Below the pieces are notes generated by a model. It was not told where the DNA came from and did not search any database. It saw only the letters and a program-made list of their open reading frames with translations. Position numbers and translations under genes: made by a program. From contig JAHFGW010000008.1 of assembly GCA_023247235.1 (NCBI GenBank), positions 1 through 32,666 of the forward strand: 32,666 bases of DNA, given 5' to 3'. The stretch is from Candidatus Omnitrophota bacterium (GTDB taxonomy: Bacteria; Omnitrophota; Gorgyraeia; Aquiviventales; Aquiviventaceae). Shown here piece by piece: positions 1 through 6,602 of the stretch. Position 1 is the stretch's first letter. Every line of letters starts with the position of its first letter.

Positions 1-74
1 TCCGCCATCGCCGCGCCCAAGCCGCGGCCCGCGCCCGTGACCAGCGCGACACGACCGGTCAGATCGAAGAGCAC
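1..74 (-). CDS. Short-chain dehydrogenase/reductase, N-terminus only
   Basis: The minus strand from the GTG at 74 to the window edge reads as the first 24 residues of an SDR: a short lead-in, then a beta strand and the dinucleotide-binding turn TGAGRGLG (the family's TGxxxGxG motif). The rest lies outside the window, so the substrate cannot be told. It begins 19 bp after the stop of the PfpI-type gene and is probably the next gene of that operon. No clear Shine-Dalgarno precedes the GTG, so the start is provisional. The motif makes the SDR call fairly secure despite the short length. Confidence 0.7.
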   Translation of the reverse strand, partial: MLFDLTGRVALVTGAGRGLGAAMA

Positions 75-93
75 CCGTGGATTCGGCGCAGCG

Positions 94-882
94 CTACGGG
101 CTGGCTGGAGATTCCGTGGCGGGCTTCGCCGCATTGCGATTCCTTCCTCGCCCGCCCCGTCGTCGCCTGCGGTGGCGCGGCCGGCCGGCGTCGTCAGGCC
201 AACTTGGCGCGGCACCCGAGGCGACGGCGGCGCCCGCTTCGGCCGGCTGCGGCTGCTGCGGGGGGCGCGGCTGGAGGCCGCCGGCCGCCGCACGGCGTCC
301 CTCGACTCGGCTCGGGACTGGCGCTGGGCGACGTTCGCCGAAGGCGAACGGAGCCGCAGGGCGGCGTTCCTCAAGCGCGCCGATGATCGTGCGCACAAAG
401 GCCGGCAGATCATCCGGCGTGCGGGACGTAATGAGGTTGTGATCGCGGACCACTTCACGATCCACGTAGGTCGCGCCTGCGTTGACCACGTCGTCCTTGA
501 TCGCCGAGAAGCACGTGACGGTGCGGCCTCTCAGAATGCCGGCCGAGCAGAGCACCCAGCCGGCATGACAAATCGCCCCGATGACTTTGCCCTGCTCAAA
601 CGCTTCCCGCACCAAGCGCAAGACCGCGGGGAAACGCCGAAGGAGGTCCGGCGCATACCCGCCCGGCACGAGCACGGCGTCAAAGTCCTTGGCCGAGGCC
701 TGCTCCGCCGAGAGCGTGGGCGTGATCGGATAGCCGAACTTGCTCTTGTACTCCGGCTTGCCCGTGCCGACGACGGCGATCTCGGCGCCGGCCTCCTTCA
801 AGCGATAGTACGGATACCAGACTTCCTGGTCCTGGTAGAGATCTTCCACGAGAATGGCGATGCGCGTGCCCTGCAAGGCCAT
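94..882 (-). CDS. PfpI/DJ-1 family protein with a long basic C-terminal tail
   Basis: This 262-residue protein has a class I glutamine amidotransferase-like domain in about residues 1-172. It matches the PfpI/DJ-1 group (proteases, deglycases or glyoxalases): an N-terminal RIAILVEDLYQDQEVWYPYY, the ALVPGGYAPD-like turn (AVLVPGGYAPD), and the nucleophile elbow AICHAGWVL with its cysteine. Family members usually end near residue 170-190. Here about 90 more residues follow, rich in Pro, Ala and Arg and including RHRRRRRGGRGRNRN. Part of that tail (about 297-325) is a translated copy of a dispersed repeat also found at 16212-16325. The ATG at 882 lies 9 bp after the upstream dehydrogenase stop. 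The exact reaction cannot be told from sequence. Confidence 0.88.
   Translation of the reverse strand: MALQGTRIAILVEDLYQDQEVWYPYYRLKEAGAEIAVVGTGKPEYKSKFGYPITPTLSAEQASAKDFDAVLVPGGYAPDLLRRFPAVLRLVREAFEQGKVIGAICHAGWVLCSAGILRGRTVTCFSAIKDDVVNAGATYVDREVVRDHNLITSRTPDDLPAFVRTIIGALEERRPAAPFAFGERRPAPVPSRVEGRRAAAGGLQPRPPQQPQPAEAGAAVASGAAPSWPDDAGRPRHRRRRRGGRGRNRNAAKPATESPASP
297..325. repeat. Partial copy of dispersed palindromic repeat inside the PfpI gene
   Basis: The plus strand here reads GTCCCTCGACTCGGCTCGGG and onward, closely matching parts of the element at 16212-16325. Translated on the minus strand both give the peptide PSRVEG. Next to it (about 335-354) is a small palindrome, GTTCGCC-GAA-GGCGAAC. 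The copy is in frame and encodes part of the C-terminal tail of the PfpI-type protein. Confidence 0.55.
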
Positions 883-891
883 GAGCCCCTC

Positions 892-1929
892 CTACGTTAA
901 GTCAGGCCGGAGAACCAATTTCCCGAAGACATTCCGCGAGAGCATCCGTTCCTGCGCCGCGCGGGCCTGGGCCAGCGGATAGACCGTATCGATTACCGGC
1001 TTGAGCACCCGCCGCCCGATCAACTCCGTCACGGCATCCAGCTCCGCCCGCGTGCCCATCATGGAGCCCAGAATCGACAGCTGCCGAGAGAACACATAGC
1101 GCAGATCCAGCGGCACGTCAGGCCCGCTCGAGGCGCCGCAAGTCACCAGGCGCCCGGCCTTGGCCAAGCTGCGCAGGCTGGACTCCCACGTCTGGGGTCC
1201 GATGTGCTCAATGACGACGTCGACGCCTCGGCCATCGGTCAGCTCTCGGATCCTCGCTTGCACGTCCTCCTGCCGATAGTTGATGACTGCCGCAGCGCCC
1301 AAGGCGTTGGCCTTGGCGAGCTTTGCAGGCGAGCCCACCGTCCCATAAACCGTCGCGCCGAGGTGCCGGGCGATTTGGATCGCCGCGTGGCCGACCCCGC
1401 TGCCGGCCGCCTGGACCAGGACCCGCTCCTTCGCGTTGAGCCCGGCGCGTCCCGTGAGCATGTGCCAGGCCGTCAGGAACACGAGCGGATAGGCGGCCGC
1501 CTCCTCGAATGAGACGCCGGACGGCAGGCGGAGCACATCGCGGGCCCTGGCGACGGTCAGCTCCGCGTAGCCGCCATCGACCGCCGCCCCCCGGATGCCA
1601 AACGAGACGCAGAGATTGTCCTCGCCGCGGCGGCACCACTCGCACGCGCCACAGGTGAGTCCCGGCGCCAACACGACGGCATCGCCGGGCTTCCACTGGC
1701 GCACCTTGGAGCCCACTTGCTCGATGATGCCGGCGACGTCGCAGCCGGAAATGTGCGGCAGCGTGATCCGGTACGCCGGGATGCCTTGCCGGATCCACAG
1801 GTCAAGATAGTTGAGCGCGCAGGCTTTGACCCGGACGAGCACGTCATCCGGTCCGGGCGAAGGATCCGGGACGTCGGCAAGCTCGAGCACCTCGGGACCG
1901 CCGTGGCGGCGGAAGATGACGGCCTTCAT
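892..1929 (-). CDS. Zinc-type alcohol dehydrogenase, MDR superfamily
   Basis: This 345-residue protein is full length for a medium-chain dehydrogenase/reductase. The GroES-like N-terminal half carries the structural-zinc loop with Cys93, Cys96, Cys99 and Cys107 (CGACEWCRRGEDNLC). The Rossmann half has the NAD(P)-binding turn AAGSGVGHAAIQIARHLGA. The catalytic-zinc site is not the classical one: the usual Cys-Gly-Thr region reads ALNYLDL and the GHE motif reads SGCD. It may therefore belong to the quinone-reductase-like branch that keeps only structural zinc. The substrate is unknown. The ATG at 1929 lies 18 bp below the ACT gene stop; no good ribosome binding site is visible, since the sequence before the ATG is pyrimidine-rich. 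Confidence 0.88.
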   Translation of the reverse strand: MKAVIFRRHGGPEVLELADVPDPSPGPDDVLVRVKACALNYLDLWIRQGIPAYRITLPHISGCDVAGIIEQVGSKVRQWKPGDAVVLAPGLTCGACEWCRRGEDNLCVSFGIRGAAVDGGYAELTVARARDVLRLPSGVSFEEAAAYPLVFLTAWHMLTGRAGLNAKERVLVQAAGSGVGHAAIQIARHLGATVYGTVGSPAKLAKANALGAAAVINYRQEDVQARIRELTDGRGVDVVIEHIGPQTWESSLRSLAKAGRLVTCGASSGPDVPLDLRYVFSRQLSILGSMMGTRAELDAVTELIGRRVLKPVIDTVYPLAQARAAQERMLSRNVFGKLVLRPDLT

Positions 1930-1947
1930 GAAGGAAGGAGGCGAGCG

Positions 1948-2340
1948 TCAGCTGAGCGCGCTGATCGTCGCTTCGAGATCGTTCGTTCGCACGACCAAGC
2001 CTCCGACCTTTTGGCCGGGAGACGCCGTGCAGTAGGCATATTCCAGGTTGATGCCGGCCTCGGCCAGCTGCTGCGCGATCCGGCCCAAGACGCCGACTTC
2101 ATTGGGCACGTCCATGAACACCACATCCCGCACTTGCGGCGTGAGCTGCAGCTTCCCGAAGACGGCCTCGGCTTGCTCCGGCTTGTCCACAATCATGCGG
2201 ACAATGGCATAGTCCATGGTGTCCAGGATCGACAACGCAAGAATATTGACGTCGGCCGCCTGCAGCGCCTCGCACACGCGGGCCAGCGTCCCGGGCCGAT
2301 TGTCCAGGAACACGGCGATCTGCTTGGCGATGCGAATCAT
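1948..2340 (-). CDS. Tandem ACT-domain protein
   Basis: This 130-residue protein is made of two ACT folds, about residues 1-68 and 69-130. The first opens with the typical strand and turn QIAVFLDNRPGTLARVCEAL; the second has DVPNEVGVLGRIAQQLAEAG. ACT domains bind amino acids and act as regulatory modules; stand-alone tandem forms like this are known in many bacteria, mostly of unknown ligand. No enzymatic domain is attached. The ATG overlaps the TGA of the preceding 55-codon ORF (ATGA), implying translational coupling. The start codon directly abuts one arm of an inverted repeat (see 2336-2504). Expected cytoplasmic. Confidence 0.85.
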   Translation of the reverse strand: MIRIAKQIAVFLDNRPGTLARVCEALQAADVNILALSILDTMDYAIVRMIVDKPEQAEAVFGKLQLTPQVRDVVFMDVPNEVGVLGRIAQQLAEAGINLEYAYCTASPGQKVGGLVVRTNDLEATISALS

Positions 2341-2504
2341 CCCACCACCTGGCGCAGGCCTGCGGCATGCGGGCCACGGCCGGCCGATCCTGCCCGGCGC
2401 TCCATTCGGCCGGCCTCGGCGGTGCCGGACCCGCGTTCACCATGCGTCGTTGTCTCGTCGCGGTCCATCCGCCAGGCACCGCCGGTGACAGGTGGTGGGA
2501 TCAT
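2336..2504. repeat. Leader module A with inverted ends, upstream of the ACT gene
   Basis: The ends of this 169-bp stretch are imperfect inverted repeats. Positions 2336-2351 and the reverse complement of 2489-2504 match in 15 of 16 bases, with an exact 11-bp core CCCACCACCTG at 2341-2351 against 2489-2499. The similarity goes on more weakly for about another 20 bp. On the minus strand the inner arm ends exactly at the ACT-gene ATG, so the RNA could fold into a long stem hiding the translation start. Module B (14908-15063) has the same ends and position. The minus-strand 5' end of A also matches the complement of the 3' end of B over about 40 nt. Confidence 0.6.
2337..2504 (-). CDS. Small ORF, 55 residues, unknown function
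   Basis: The ORF begins at the ATG at 2504, 8 nt after a strong GGAGG that directly follows the PilZ gene stop. It ends in a TGA that overlaps the ACT-gene ATG. The peptide starts MIPPP and ends RQVVG; the middle is Gly, Ala and Arg rich without a recognisable domain, signal peptide or membrane segment. The small ORF at 14908-15063 also starts MLPPP, ends AQVVG and overlaps the next gene by ATGA. The matching termini are a direct result of the shared inverted-repeat ends, so conservation may be of DNA or RNA rather than peptide. It could be a leader peptide coupling translation, or only an open frame in a repeat. Confidence 0.35.
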   Translation of the reverse strand: MIPPPVTGGAWRMDRDETTTHGERGSGTAEAGRMERRAGSAGRGPHAAGLRQVVG

Positions 2505-2517
2505 CCCATCGGCCTCC

Positions 2518-3141
2518 TCATCGGCGCCTCGCCGCCCGGCGCGCTGGCCGCGCGCCCGTTGTGACAGGCGCCCTGCGGCTGTGCGCCCGCTGCCGCTGAA
2601 AGCGCTCCCAGGCTCCGAGGGCTTCCCGCCGCGTGGCGAACCGGCCGCTGAAGCAGGCATTGCCCTCCACATCAACAATCAGGTGCCACGACAGGTCTTG
2701 CGCGGATTCCCGCTCCAGGCGAGGCACATAGCGCCGCTGGCGAATCACGACTTCCGGCACCCTGGCCCGATGGATGGGCTCGGCCGTGCGGGCACCGGAT
2801 GGGCTGAGCAGCTGCCGCAGCGCGGGCGGCGGCGCGATGAACTCCAGTCCGATGTCGTACACCATGCGCGCCGCTCCGGCCAAGTCCTGCCGAGCCATGA
2901 CCCACACGACCCGCCCCGCGCAAACCATCGGCTGCGCGGGGCGACCCGACTGCGGCGTGAGGGAGAGCTGCACGATCGAGCGCACGTCCAGCGGCTGGCG
3001 CATGCGGAGGCACAGGCCGCCTTCGCTGACGTTGACGCTGGTCGCGGACACCAGCCCCTCGGCCTTGCGCAGGCCGATCAGGAAGCGGGGAATAGCGGCG
3101 GACCGCGGGAATCTGCGTCGATCGGAATTCAGGTTAGCCAT
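2518..3141 (-). CDS. PilZ-domain protein
   Basis: This 207-residue protein begins with a PilZ fold, the common receptor for cyclic di-GMP. The two signature motifs are present: an Arg cluster near residues 8-13 fitting RxxxR (RRRFPR) and NVSEGG at residues 37-42 fitting [D/N]xSxxG. The PilZ part ends near residue 105. The remaining hundred residues are not recognised; they include a short segment around HLIVDVEGNACFSGRFATRR and an Arg/Ala-rich end. It has no membrane segment or signal peptide, so it is likely a cytoplasmic effector. The ATG at 3141 is divergent from nth with only 54 bp between them. A possible -10 for it is TAGAAT at 3170-3165. It heads the minus-strand operon running to the window edge. 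Confidence 0.82.
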   Translation of the reverse strand: MANLNSDRRRFPRSAAIPRFLIGLRKAEGLVSATSVNVSEGGLCLRMRQPLDVRSIVQLSLTPQSGRPAQPMVCAGRVVWVMARQDLAGAARMVYDIGLEFIAPPPALRQLLSPSGARTAEPIHRARVPEVVIRQRRYVPRLERESAQDLSWHLIVDVEGNACFSGRFATRREALGAWERFQRQRAHSRRAPVTTGARPARRAARRR

Positions 3142-3183
3142 GGGGACGGTCGGGTTGCGTCAGCATTCTAACGGGCTTTGGAC

Positions 3184-3189
3184 TAAAAT
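3184..3189 (+). promoter_or_regulatory. -10 box of a likely leaderless nth promoter
   Basis: TAAAAT lies exactly 6 nt before the nth ATG. A start about 7 nt after the -10 would put the first transcribed base on the A of the ATG. No strong -35 is seen at 17 bp; TTGCGT at 3155-3160 is 23 bp away. The same -10-to-ATG spacing is found at three other genes in this window. Confidence 0.5.
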
Positions 3190-3195
3190 GGAAGC

Positions 3196-3852
3196 ATGCC
3201 TCCTCGGAAGCTGGCGCCGGCTCGCGAGCGGATACCCAAGATCCTTGCGGCGCTGGATAAGAGCCTGCCCGATGCGCGTTGCGTGCTGCAGGGTTCCACC
3301 CCGCTGGAGCTGCTGGTGGCGACTATCCTCTCGGCCCAGTGCACGGACAAGCTGGTGAACCAAGTCACCCCCGCCCTCTTTCGGAAGTACCGCTCCGCCG
3401 CCGACTATGCGACAGCGCCCCTGCGCGAGCTGGAGCGCGATGTCGGCCGGGTGAACTTCTTCCGCACCAAGGCGAAGCATATCCAGGCGGCTGCCCGGCT
3501 CCTCGTGGCGCGATTCGGCGGAGTGGTCCCCAATCGCATGGAGGAGCTGCTGGAGCTGCCGGGCGTCGCGCGCAAAACGGCGAATGTCATCCTGGGCAAC
3601 GCCTTTGGCGTCTCCTGCGGGATCGTCGTCGATACGCATGTCATGCGCGTCAGCCAGCGCCTGGCCCTGACCACCCAGCATGACCGGGAGAAGATTGAGC
3701 AGGACCTGATGGCCCTGGTGCCTCGGCAGCGCTGGATCCGCTTCGGGCATCAGGTAATCCTCCATGGCCGCACGGTCTGCACGGCCCGCGGGCCGAAATG
3801 CGAGGCCTGTCCTCTGGGCGCCGCGCTGTGCCCTTCCTATCGTAACGTCTAG
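3196..3852 (+). CDS. nth: Endonuclease III, base-excision DNA glycosylase/AP lyase
   Basis: This 218-residue protein is the usual length for Nth, which removes oxidised pyrimidines and nicks the abasic site. The helix-hairpin-helix LPGVARKTANVILGNA holds the catalytic lysine, and VVDTHVMRV the catalytic aspartate. A C-terminal iron-sulfur loop has four cysteines (CTARGPKCEACPLGAALC). The last spacing is six residues, where the classical motif has five. The ATG at 3196 was chosen because it sits 6 nt after TAAAAT and gives the standard N-terminus; no Shine-Dalgarno of quality is seen. The TAG stop shares the palindrome CTAG with the stop of the convergent DUF309 gene, so the two genes overlap by 4 bp. 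Confidence 0.95.
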   Translation: MPPRKLAPARERIPKILAALDKSLPDARCVLQGSTPLELLVATILSAQCTDKLVNQVTPALFRKYRSAADYATAPLRELERDVGRVNFFRTKAKHIQAAARLLVARFGGVVPNRMEELLELPGVARKTANVILGNAFGVSCGIVVDTHVMRVSQRLALTTQHDREKIEQDLMALVPRQRWIRFGHQVILHGRTVCTARGPKCEACPLGAALCPSYRNV

Positions 3853-4205
3853 CGCGCCCAGCGGATCATCGGCACCACGTGGGCGTCGTAGCGCAGCCGG
3901 TGGCGGCGCATCCATCCGAACAGCTCGGTGAGGTCTCGGACGAAGCCCTCGACATCCACACCGAGGAACTCCGGCCGGTACTTGCGCAGGTACGCGCTCG
4001 ACGAACGGTACAGGCTGAGCGCCCCGCCCGGATTGCCCCGGGACCAATGGTAAAACGCGACCGCCGCCTGGATGACCCCCTTGTAGAAATCCCGCGCGCG
4101 TTCCCCTCGGGGCGTGTCCAGCCAGAGCTTCTCGAGCACTTCATGGCACTCAAAGAATTGGCGATGGTTAAAGAGCGCCACGCCTTCGGCGAGTCGCGGA
4201 TCCAC
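3849..4205 (-). CDS. DUF309 domain protein
   Basis: About 118 residues, nearly all DUF309, a small all-helical family with a conserved His/Glu core. The signature is FNHRQFFECHEVLEKLWL followed by DFYKGVIQAAVAFYHWSRGN. The biochemical role is unknown. The start is uncertain: the frame stays open far upstream inside the peroxiredoxin gene, but the only sensible start after that gene's stop is the GTG at 4205, just before the domain. Shine-Dalgarno support is poor. It follows bcp by about 31 bp in the same direction and is convergent with nth. It may form one transcript with bcp and the VKOR-DsbA gene. Confidence 0.75.
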   Translation of the reverse strand: MDPRLAEGVALFNHRQFFECHEVLEKLWLDTPRGERARDFYKGVIQAAVAFYHWSRGNPGGALSLYRSSSAYLRKYRPEFLGVDVEGFVRDLTELFGWMRRHRLRYDAHVVPMIRWAR

Positions 4206-4236
4206 CGCGGCCGCAGGCGGGCTGGGCGCGGAGGGC

Positions 4237-4794
4237 TTACCGGCGGAGGGAGGGCGCCCGCTTGAGCCGGCGCGGGCGGGCCCGAGGCGCCTGCGGCGCG
4301 CCGGCCTGGTGCTCGCCCGGGGTCTTGCGGATCGCCTCGAGGACTTCTTGGATGTGGCCATCCACCTGCACGCGGGAAAAGATGCGCTCGATGCGGCCTT
4401 GCGCATCGATGACGAACGTCGTCCGCTCGATGCCCAGATACGAGCGGCCGTAGAGCGATTTGCGCTTGTAGACGCCATAGGCGTTGGCCGCCGCCGCATC
4501 CGGGTCGCTCAGGAGCGGAAATGTCAGCCGGTACTTCTCGGCGAAGCGCCGGTGGGAGGCGTCTGTGTCGCGGCTAACGCCCAGCACCACCGCCCCCGCC
4601 CCGGTGAGGGCCCCGAGCGCGTCGCGGAACCCGCAGGCCTCGCGCGTGCAGCCGGGCGTGTCGTCCTTGGGATAGAAATACAAGACCACCGTTCGGCCGC
4701 GCAGCTCGGAGAGCCTCACCGTCCGGCCGTCGCCGCTCTTGAGCGAAAACGCCGGGGCCGGATCTCCGACACGCAGCAGTGTTGCCGCCGCCAT
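4237..4794 (-). CDS. bcp: Thiol peroxidase, Bcp/PrxQ-type peroxiredoxin
   Basis: This 185-residue protein reduces peroxides using thioredoxin-type donors. The peroxidatic Cys49 lies in YPKDDTPGCTREACGFRD, and Cys54, five residues later, is the resolving cysteine typical of the atypical 2-Cys Bcp/PrxQ group. The rest of the thioredoxin fold follows, including GVSRDTDASHRRFAEKY. The core ends near residue 155; about 30 further residues are basic and Pro/Ala/Arg rich and look unstructured. A GGAGG sits 4 nt before the ATG at 4794. It lies 15 bp below the VKOR-DsbA fusion gene, so oxidative thiol chemistry is probably expressed together. Confidence 0.93.
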   Translation of the reverse strand: MAAATLLRVGDPAPAFSLKSGDGRTVRLSELRGRTVVLYFYPKDDTPGCTREACGFRDALGALTGAGAVVLGVSRDTDASHRRFAEKYRLTFPLLSDPDAAAANAYGVYKRKSLYGRSYLGIERTTFVIDAQGRIERIFSRVQVDGHIQEVLEAIRKTPGEHQAGAPQAPRARPRRLKRAPSLRR

Positions 4795-4809
4795 CGCGCC
4801 TCCGCTCCT

Positions 4810-6021
4810 CTACCGCCGCTCGGTGCGGCTGGCGCCGCCGCTGCGCACCAGGTCAATGAGGGCGCCAAACTGCGCCGGCGGCACAATCCCGGAAATGCGC
4901 ACCCCATTGACGACGAACGTCGGGGTGCTGCTGACCTGCAGCCGCAGCGCTTCTTCAATGTCCGCTCGGACCGCGGTCATGCCCTCCCCCGAGCTCATGC
5001 AGGCGGCGAAGCGCGCTTCGTCCATGCCCAGCGCGCGGACGTCCTGGTTCAGCTGCGAGAGAGGATAGGACGGGCCGCGCGCGAAGATGCGGTCATGGAG
5101 GGGCCAAAATTTGCCCTGTTGGTGCGCGCACTCCGTCGCCGCGGCCAACTGGCAGGCCCCCGGATGGAGGCTGCGACCGAGCTGTTCGTTGCAGCTCGTA
5201 TCCAGCGGGAAGTGCTTGAAGATCAGCGCCGCCTCGTCCCGATGGTTCGCCAAGACGATATGGTTGAGCTTGGAGGCTTGCTGGCAGGCGGGGCAGCGCA
5301 GGTCGCTGAACTCCACGATCTCGACCGCCGCATTGGATGGACCCAGCCGAGGGTCGCCGCTGGTCTGGACTTGGACTCGAGGTTGCTGCGAGACGAACTG
5401 CTCGAGCTGCTGGCGGCCCCCGGTCAGGCTTCCGCGGTTGATGAAGGTCGTGGCCGCATGAAGCGAGATGGCGCTGCCGAACCCTAGAAGCACAAAGGCC
5501 CAGAAACCTGCCGCCGCCGGACGGCTGGCCGATGGCACGAGGGCTGCGAGGGCCTGGCCCAACTGCCCGAGCGCGGCCTGCCAAGACCGGCCCAGACCGC
5601 GCAGCGCCACGACGAGCAGCCCGATATTTACCGCATACGTCGCCAAACACAGCGGGCACAGCGCGCCGATCGGCACCAGCATGATGACCAGCAACGAGAC
5701 ATCGAGGGCGATGAAGAGGCTTGCCAGGCCGGCTAGCAGCGTCAGGGCGATCGCTGCCCACTCCGTGGACTGCCAAGCCAACAGGGCCAAGCCGATCACC
5801 GCGACATAGCCCACCAGACCCCATAGGGCCAGGGGCAACCCCAGAAAAGACCCCCACCGGCTCGCGGTCACCACATGGCAGTTGAACGTGGTCCCGCCGC
5901 ACACTGGGCCCCCGAGCAGCTCGCCACGCAGGAGGCCTAGATGGGCGGTATAGAGGAACCCGGCCAGGCCCAGGCCGAGCAGGCCGAGCACGAGGCACCA
6001 TGCCGGCGTACGCTGAGACAT
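4810..6021 (-). CDS. VKOR-DsbA fusion, membrane disulfide-bond forming enzyme
   Basis: This 403-residue protein joins two parts of the disulfide-forming pathway. Residues 1-200 are an integral-membrane VKOR domain with several hydrophobic helices, periplasmic loop cysteines Cys41 and Cys48, and the quinone-side CPLC (Cys122, Cys125). Residues 200-395 are a DsbA-like thioredoxin domain with active site CPAC (Cys243, Cys246) and the cis-proline segment SSTPTFVVNG. The VKOR part would reoxidise the DsbA part with a quinone, replacing DsbB. The ATG at 6021 was preferred over the GTG at 6027 because a good promoter places the transcript start on that ATG. Fusions of this type are known in several bacterial phyla. 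Confidence 0.92.
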   Translation of the reverse strand: MSQRTPAWCLVLGLLGLGLAGFLYTAHLGLLRGELLGGPVCGGTTFNCHVVTASRWGSFLGLPLALWGLVGYVAVIGLALLAWQSTEWAAIALTLLAGLASLFIALDVSLLVIMLVPIGALCPLCLATYAVNIGLLVVALRGLGRSWQAALGQLGQALAALVPSASRPAAAGFWAFVLLGFGSAISLHAATTFINRGSLTGGRQQLEQFVSQQPRVQVQTSGDPRLGPSNAAVEIVEFSDLRCPACQQASKLNHIVLANHRDEAALIFKHFPLDTSCNEQLGRSLHPGACQLAAATECAHQQGKFWPLHDRIFARGPSYPLSQLNQDVRALGMDEARFAACMSSGEGMTAVRADIEEALRLQVSSTPTFVVNGVRISGIVPPAQFGALIDLVRSGGASRTERR

Positions 6022-6027
6022 GTGCAC

Positions 6028-6056
6028 ACTGTAGCGAGTCGTCTAGGGGAAGTCAA
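6028..6056 (-). promoter_or_regulatory. Promoter of the VKOR-DsbA gene, predicted leaderless
   Basis: Read on the minus strand: -35 TTGACT (6056-6051), a 17-bp spacer, and -10 TACAGT (6033-6028). Only 6 nt (GTGCAC) separate the -10 from the ATG at 6021, so transcription should begin at the start codon itself. This is the best sigma70-like match in the window. Confidence 0.65.
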
Positions 6057-6094
6057 CCCCACCACCTCTTTGTGCCGCGCTGCGATTTTCTTGA

Positions 6095-6122
6095 GCATGC
6101 TTCATGAAGATTACGCATGCTT
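6095..6122. promoter_or_regulatory. Candidate operator between divergent genes
   Basis: Two direct copies of GCATGCTT (6095-6102 and 6115-6122) lie 20 bp apart, about two helical turns. Overlapping the first is the perfect 10-bp palindrome CTTCATGAAG (6100-6109). The site sits between the divergent promoters of the VKOR-DsbA gene and the TIGR04073-like gene, just upstream of the latter's -35. No regulator gene is nearby, so the factor is unknown. Confidence 0.35.
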
Positions 6123-6131
6123 AAAAAATAC

Positions 6132-6160
6132 TTGCATCGAGCAGGGCTTGGTGCTAGACT
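6132..6160 (+). promoter_or_regulatory. Probable promoter of the TIGR04073-like gene
   Basis: TTGCAT (6132-6137), a 17-bp spacer and TAGACT (6155-6160). The start would fall near 6167, leaving a leader of about 15 nt with the GGAGG at 6172-6176. The -35 is weak. The same -10, TAGACT, occurs at the promoter at 28161-28189. Confidence 0.5.
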
Positions 6161-6181
6161 CTCGCCAACTAGGAGGTGGGG

Positions 6182-6520
6182 ATGGGACATCGCATGGGAC
6201 TCATGATCTTGGGTCTTGCGCTCTTGGCGGCCCCAATGAGCGCATCGGCGGCTAGCCCTTGGGCTGACCAGTCGACATATGGGGACAAGGCTGTTGGCAA
6301 GCTGAAATATGGCTTGACCAACACGCTGCTCGGGTGGACCTCCCTCTTCCGAACGCCCGTGGAAGAGGTGCAGGCCGGCTCGAACGTGTTCGTCGGGATC
6401 GGCAAAGGGCTCTGGAATGGCGTCGGCCAAACGCTGGGTGGGGTGGTGCACTTGGTAACTTTCCCCATCCCGGCTGTCGATGTCCCGTTGCCCGAAGGCG
6501 GTACCGACATTCTGCACTAA
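6182..6520 (+). CDS. Small exported protein, TIGR04073-like (exosortase-associated family)
   Basis: This 112-residue protein has an N-terminal signal peptide: MGHRMG, then a hydrophobic run LILGLALLAAPMSASA with likely cleavage after the Ala near residue 22. The mature part has the pattern of the TIGR04073 family: KLKYGLTNTLLGWTSLFRTP, then a Gly-rich GIGKGLWNGVGQTLGGVVHLVTFPIP. The family was named for genomes with exosortase sorting systems; its function is unknown. The ATG at 6182 was chosen over the upstream GTG because GGAGG ends 5 nt before it. The gene stands alone on the plus strand and is followed by a perfect 14-bp hairpin. No exosortase or sorting-signal protein is in the window. 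Confidence 0.72.
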   Translation: MGHRMGLMILGLALLAAPMSASAASPWADQSTYGDKAVGKLKYGLTNTLLGWTSLFRTPVEEVQAGSNVFVGIGKGLWNGVGQTLGGVVHLVTFPIPAVDVPLPEGGTDILH

Positions 6521-6548
6521 CCTCCATTTCCTCTTTTTTCCCTCATAG

Positions 6549-6580
6549 CACGAGCCCTTGCCGTCAGGCAAGGGCTCGTG
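6549..6580. terminator. Hairpin terminator between convergent genes
   Basis: A perfect 14-bp stem, CACGAGCCCTTGCC (6549-6562) and its complement (6567-6580), with the loop GTCA. It lies between the convergent TIGR04073-like gene and ppc. The following tract (GCTTTCTGG) is only mildly T-rich, so it is a weak intrinsic terminator by the U-tract rule, but the stem is strong and well placed to serve both directions. Confidence 0.65.
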
Positions 6581-6602
6581 GCTTTCTGGGGCTCCCTCTT
6601 TG

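Noticed and set aside
1717-3171. Long open frame on the plus strand across the ADH, ACT and PilZ genes
   Set aside because: It is antisense to well-supported genes; long opposite-strand frames are common in GC-rich coding DNA and the product has no domain.
4114-5487. 457-codon plus-strand frame opposite bcp and VKOR-DsbA
   Set aside because: It is antisense to two genes with intact active sites; no ribosome binding site or domain.
6058-6181. A third module like those at 2336 and 14908: CCCCACCACCT and AGGAGGTGGGG before the ATG at 6182
   Set aside because: Ends match in 10 of 11 bases, but the right arm is an ordinary Shine-Dalgarno and the left arm lies upstream of the likely promoter, so it would not be transcribed; probably chance.
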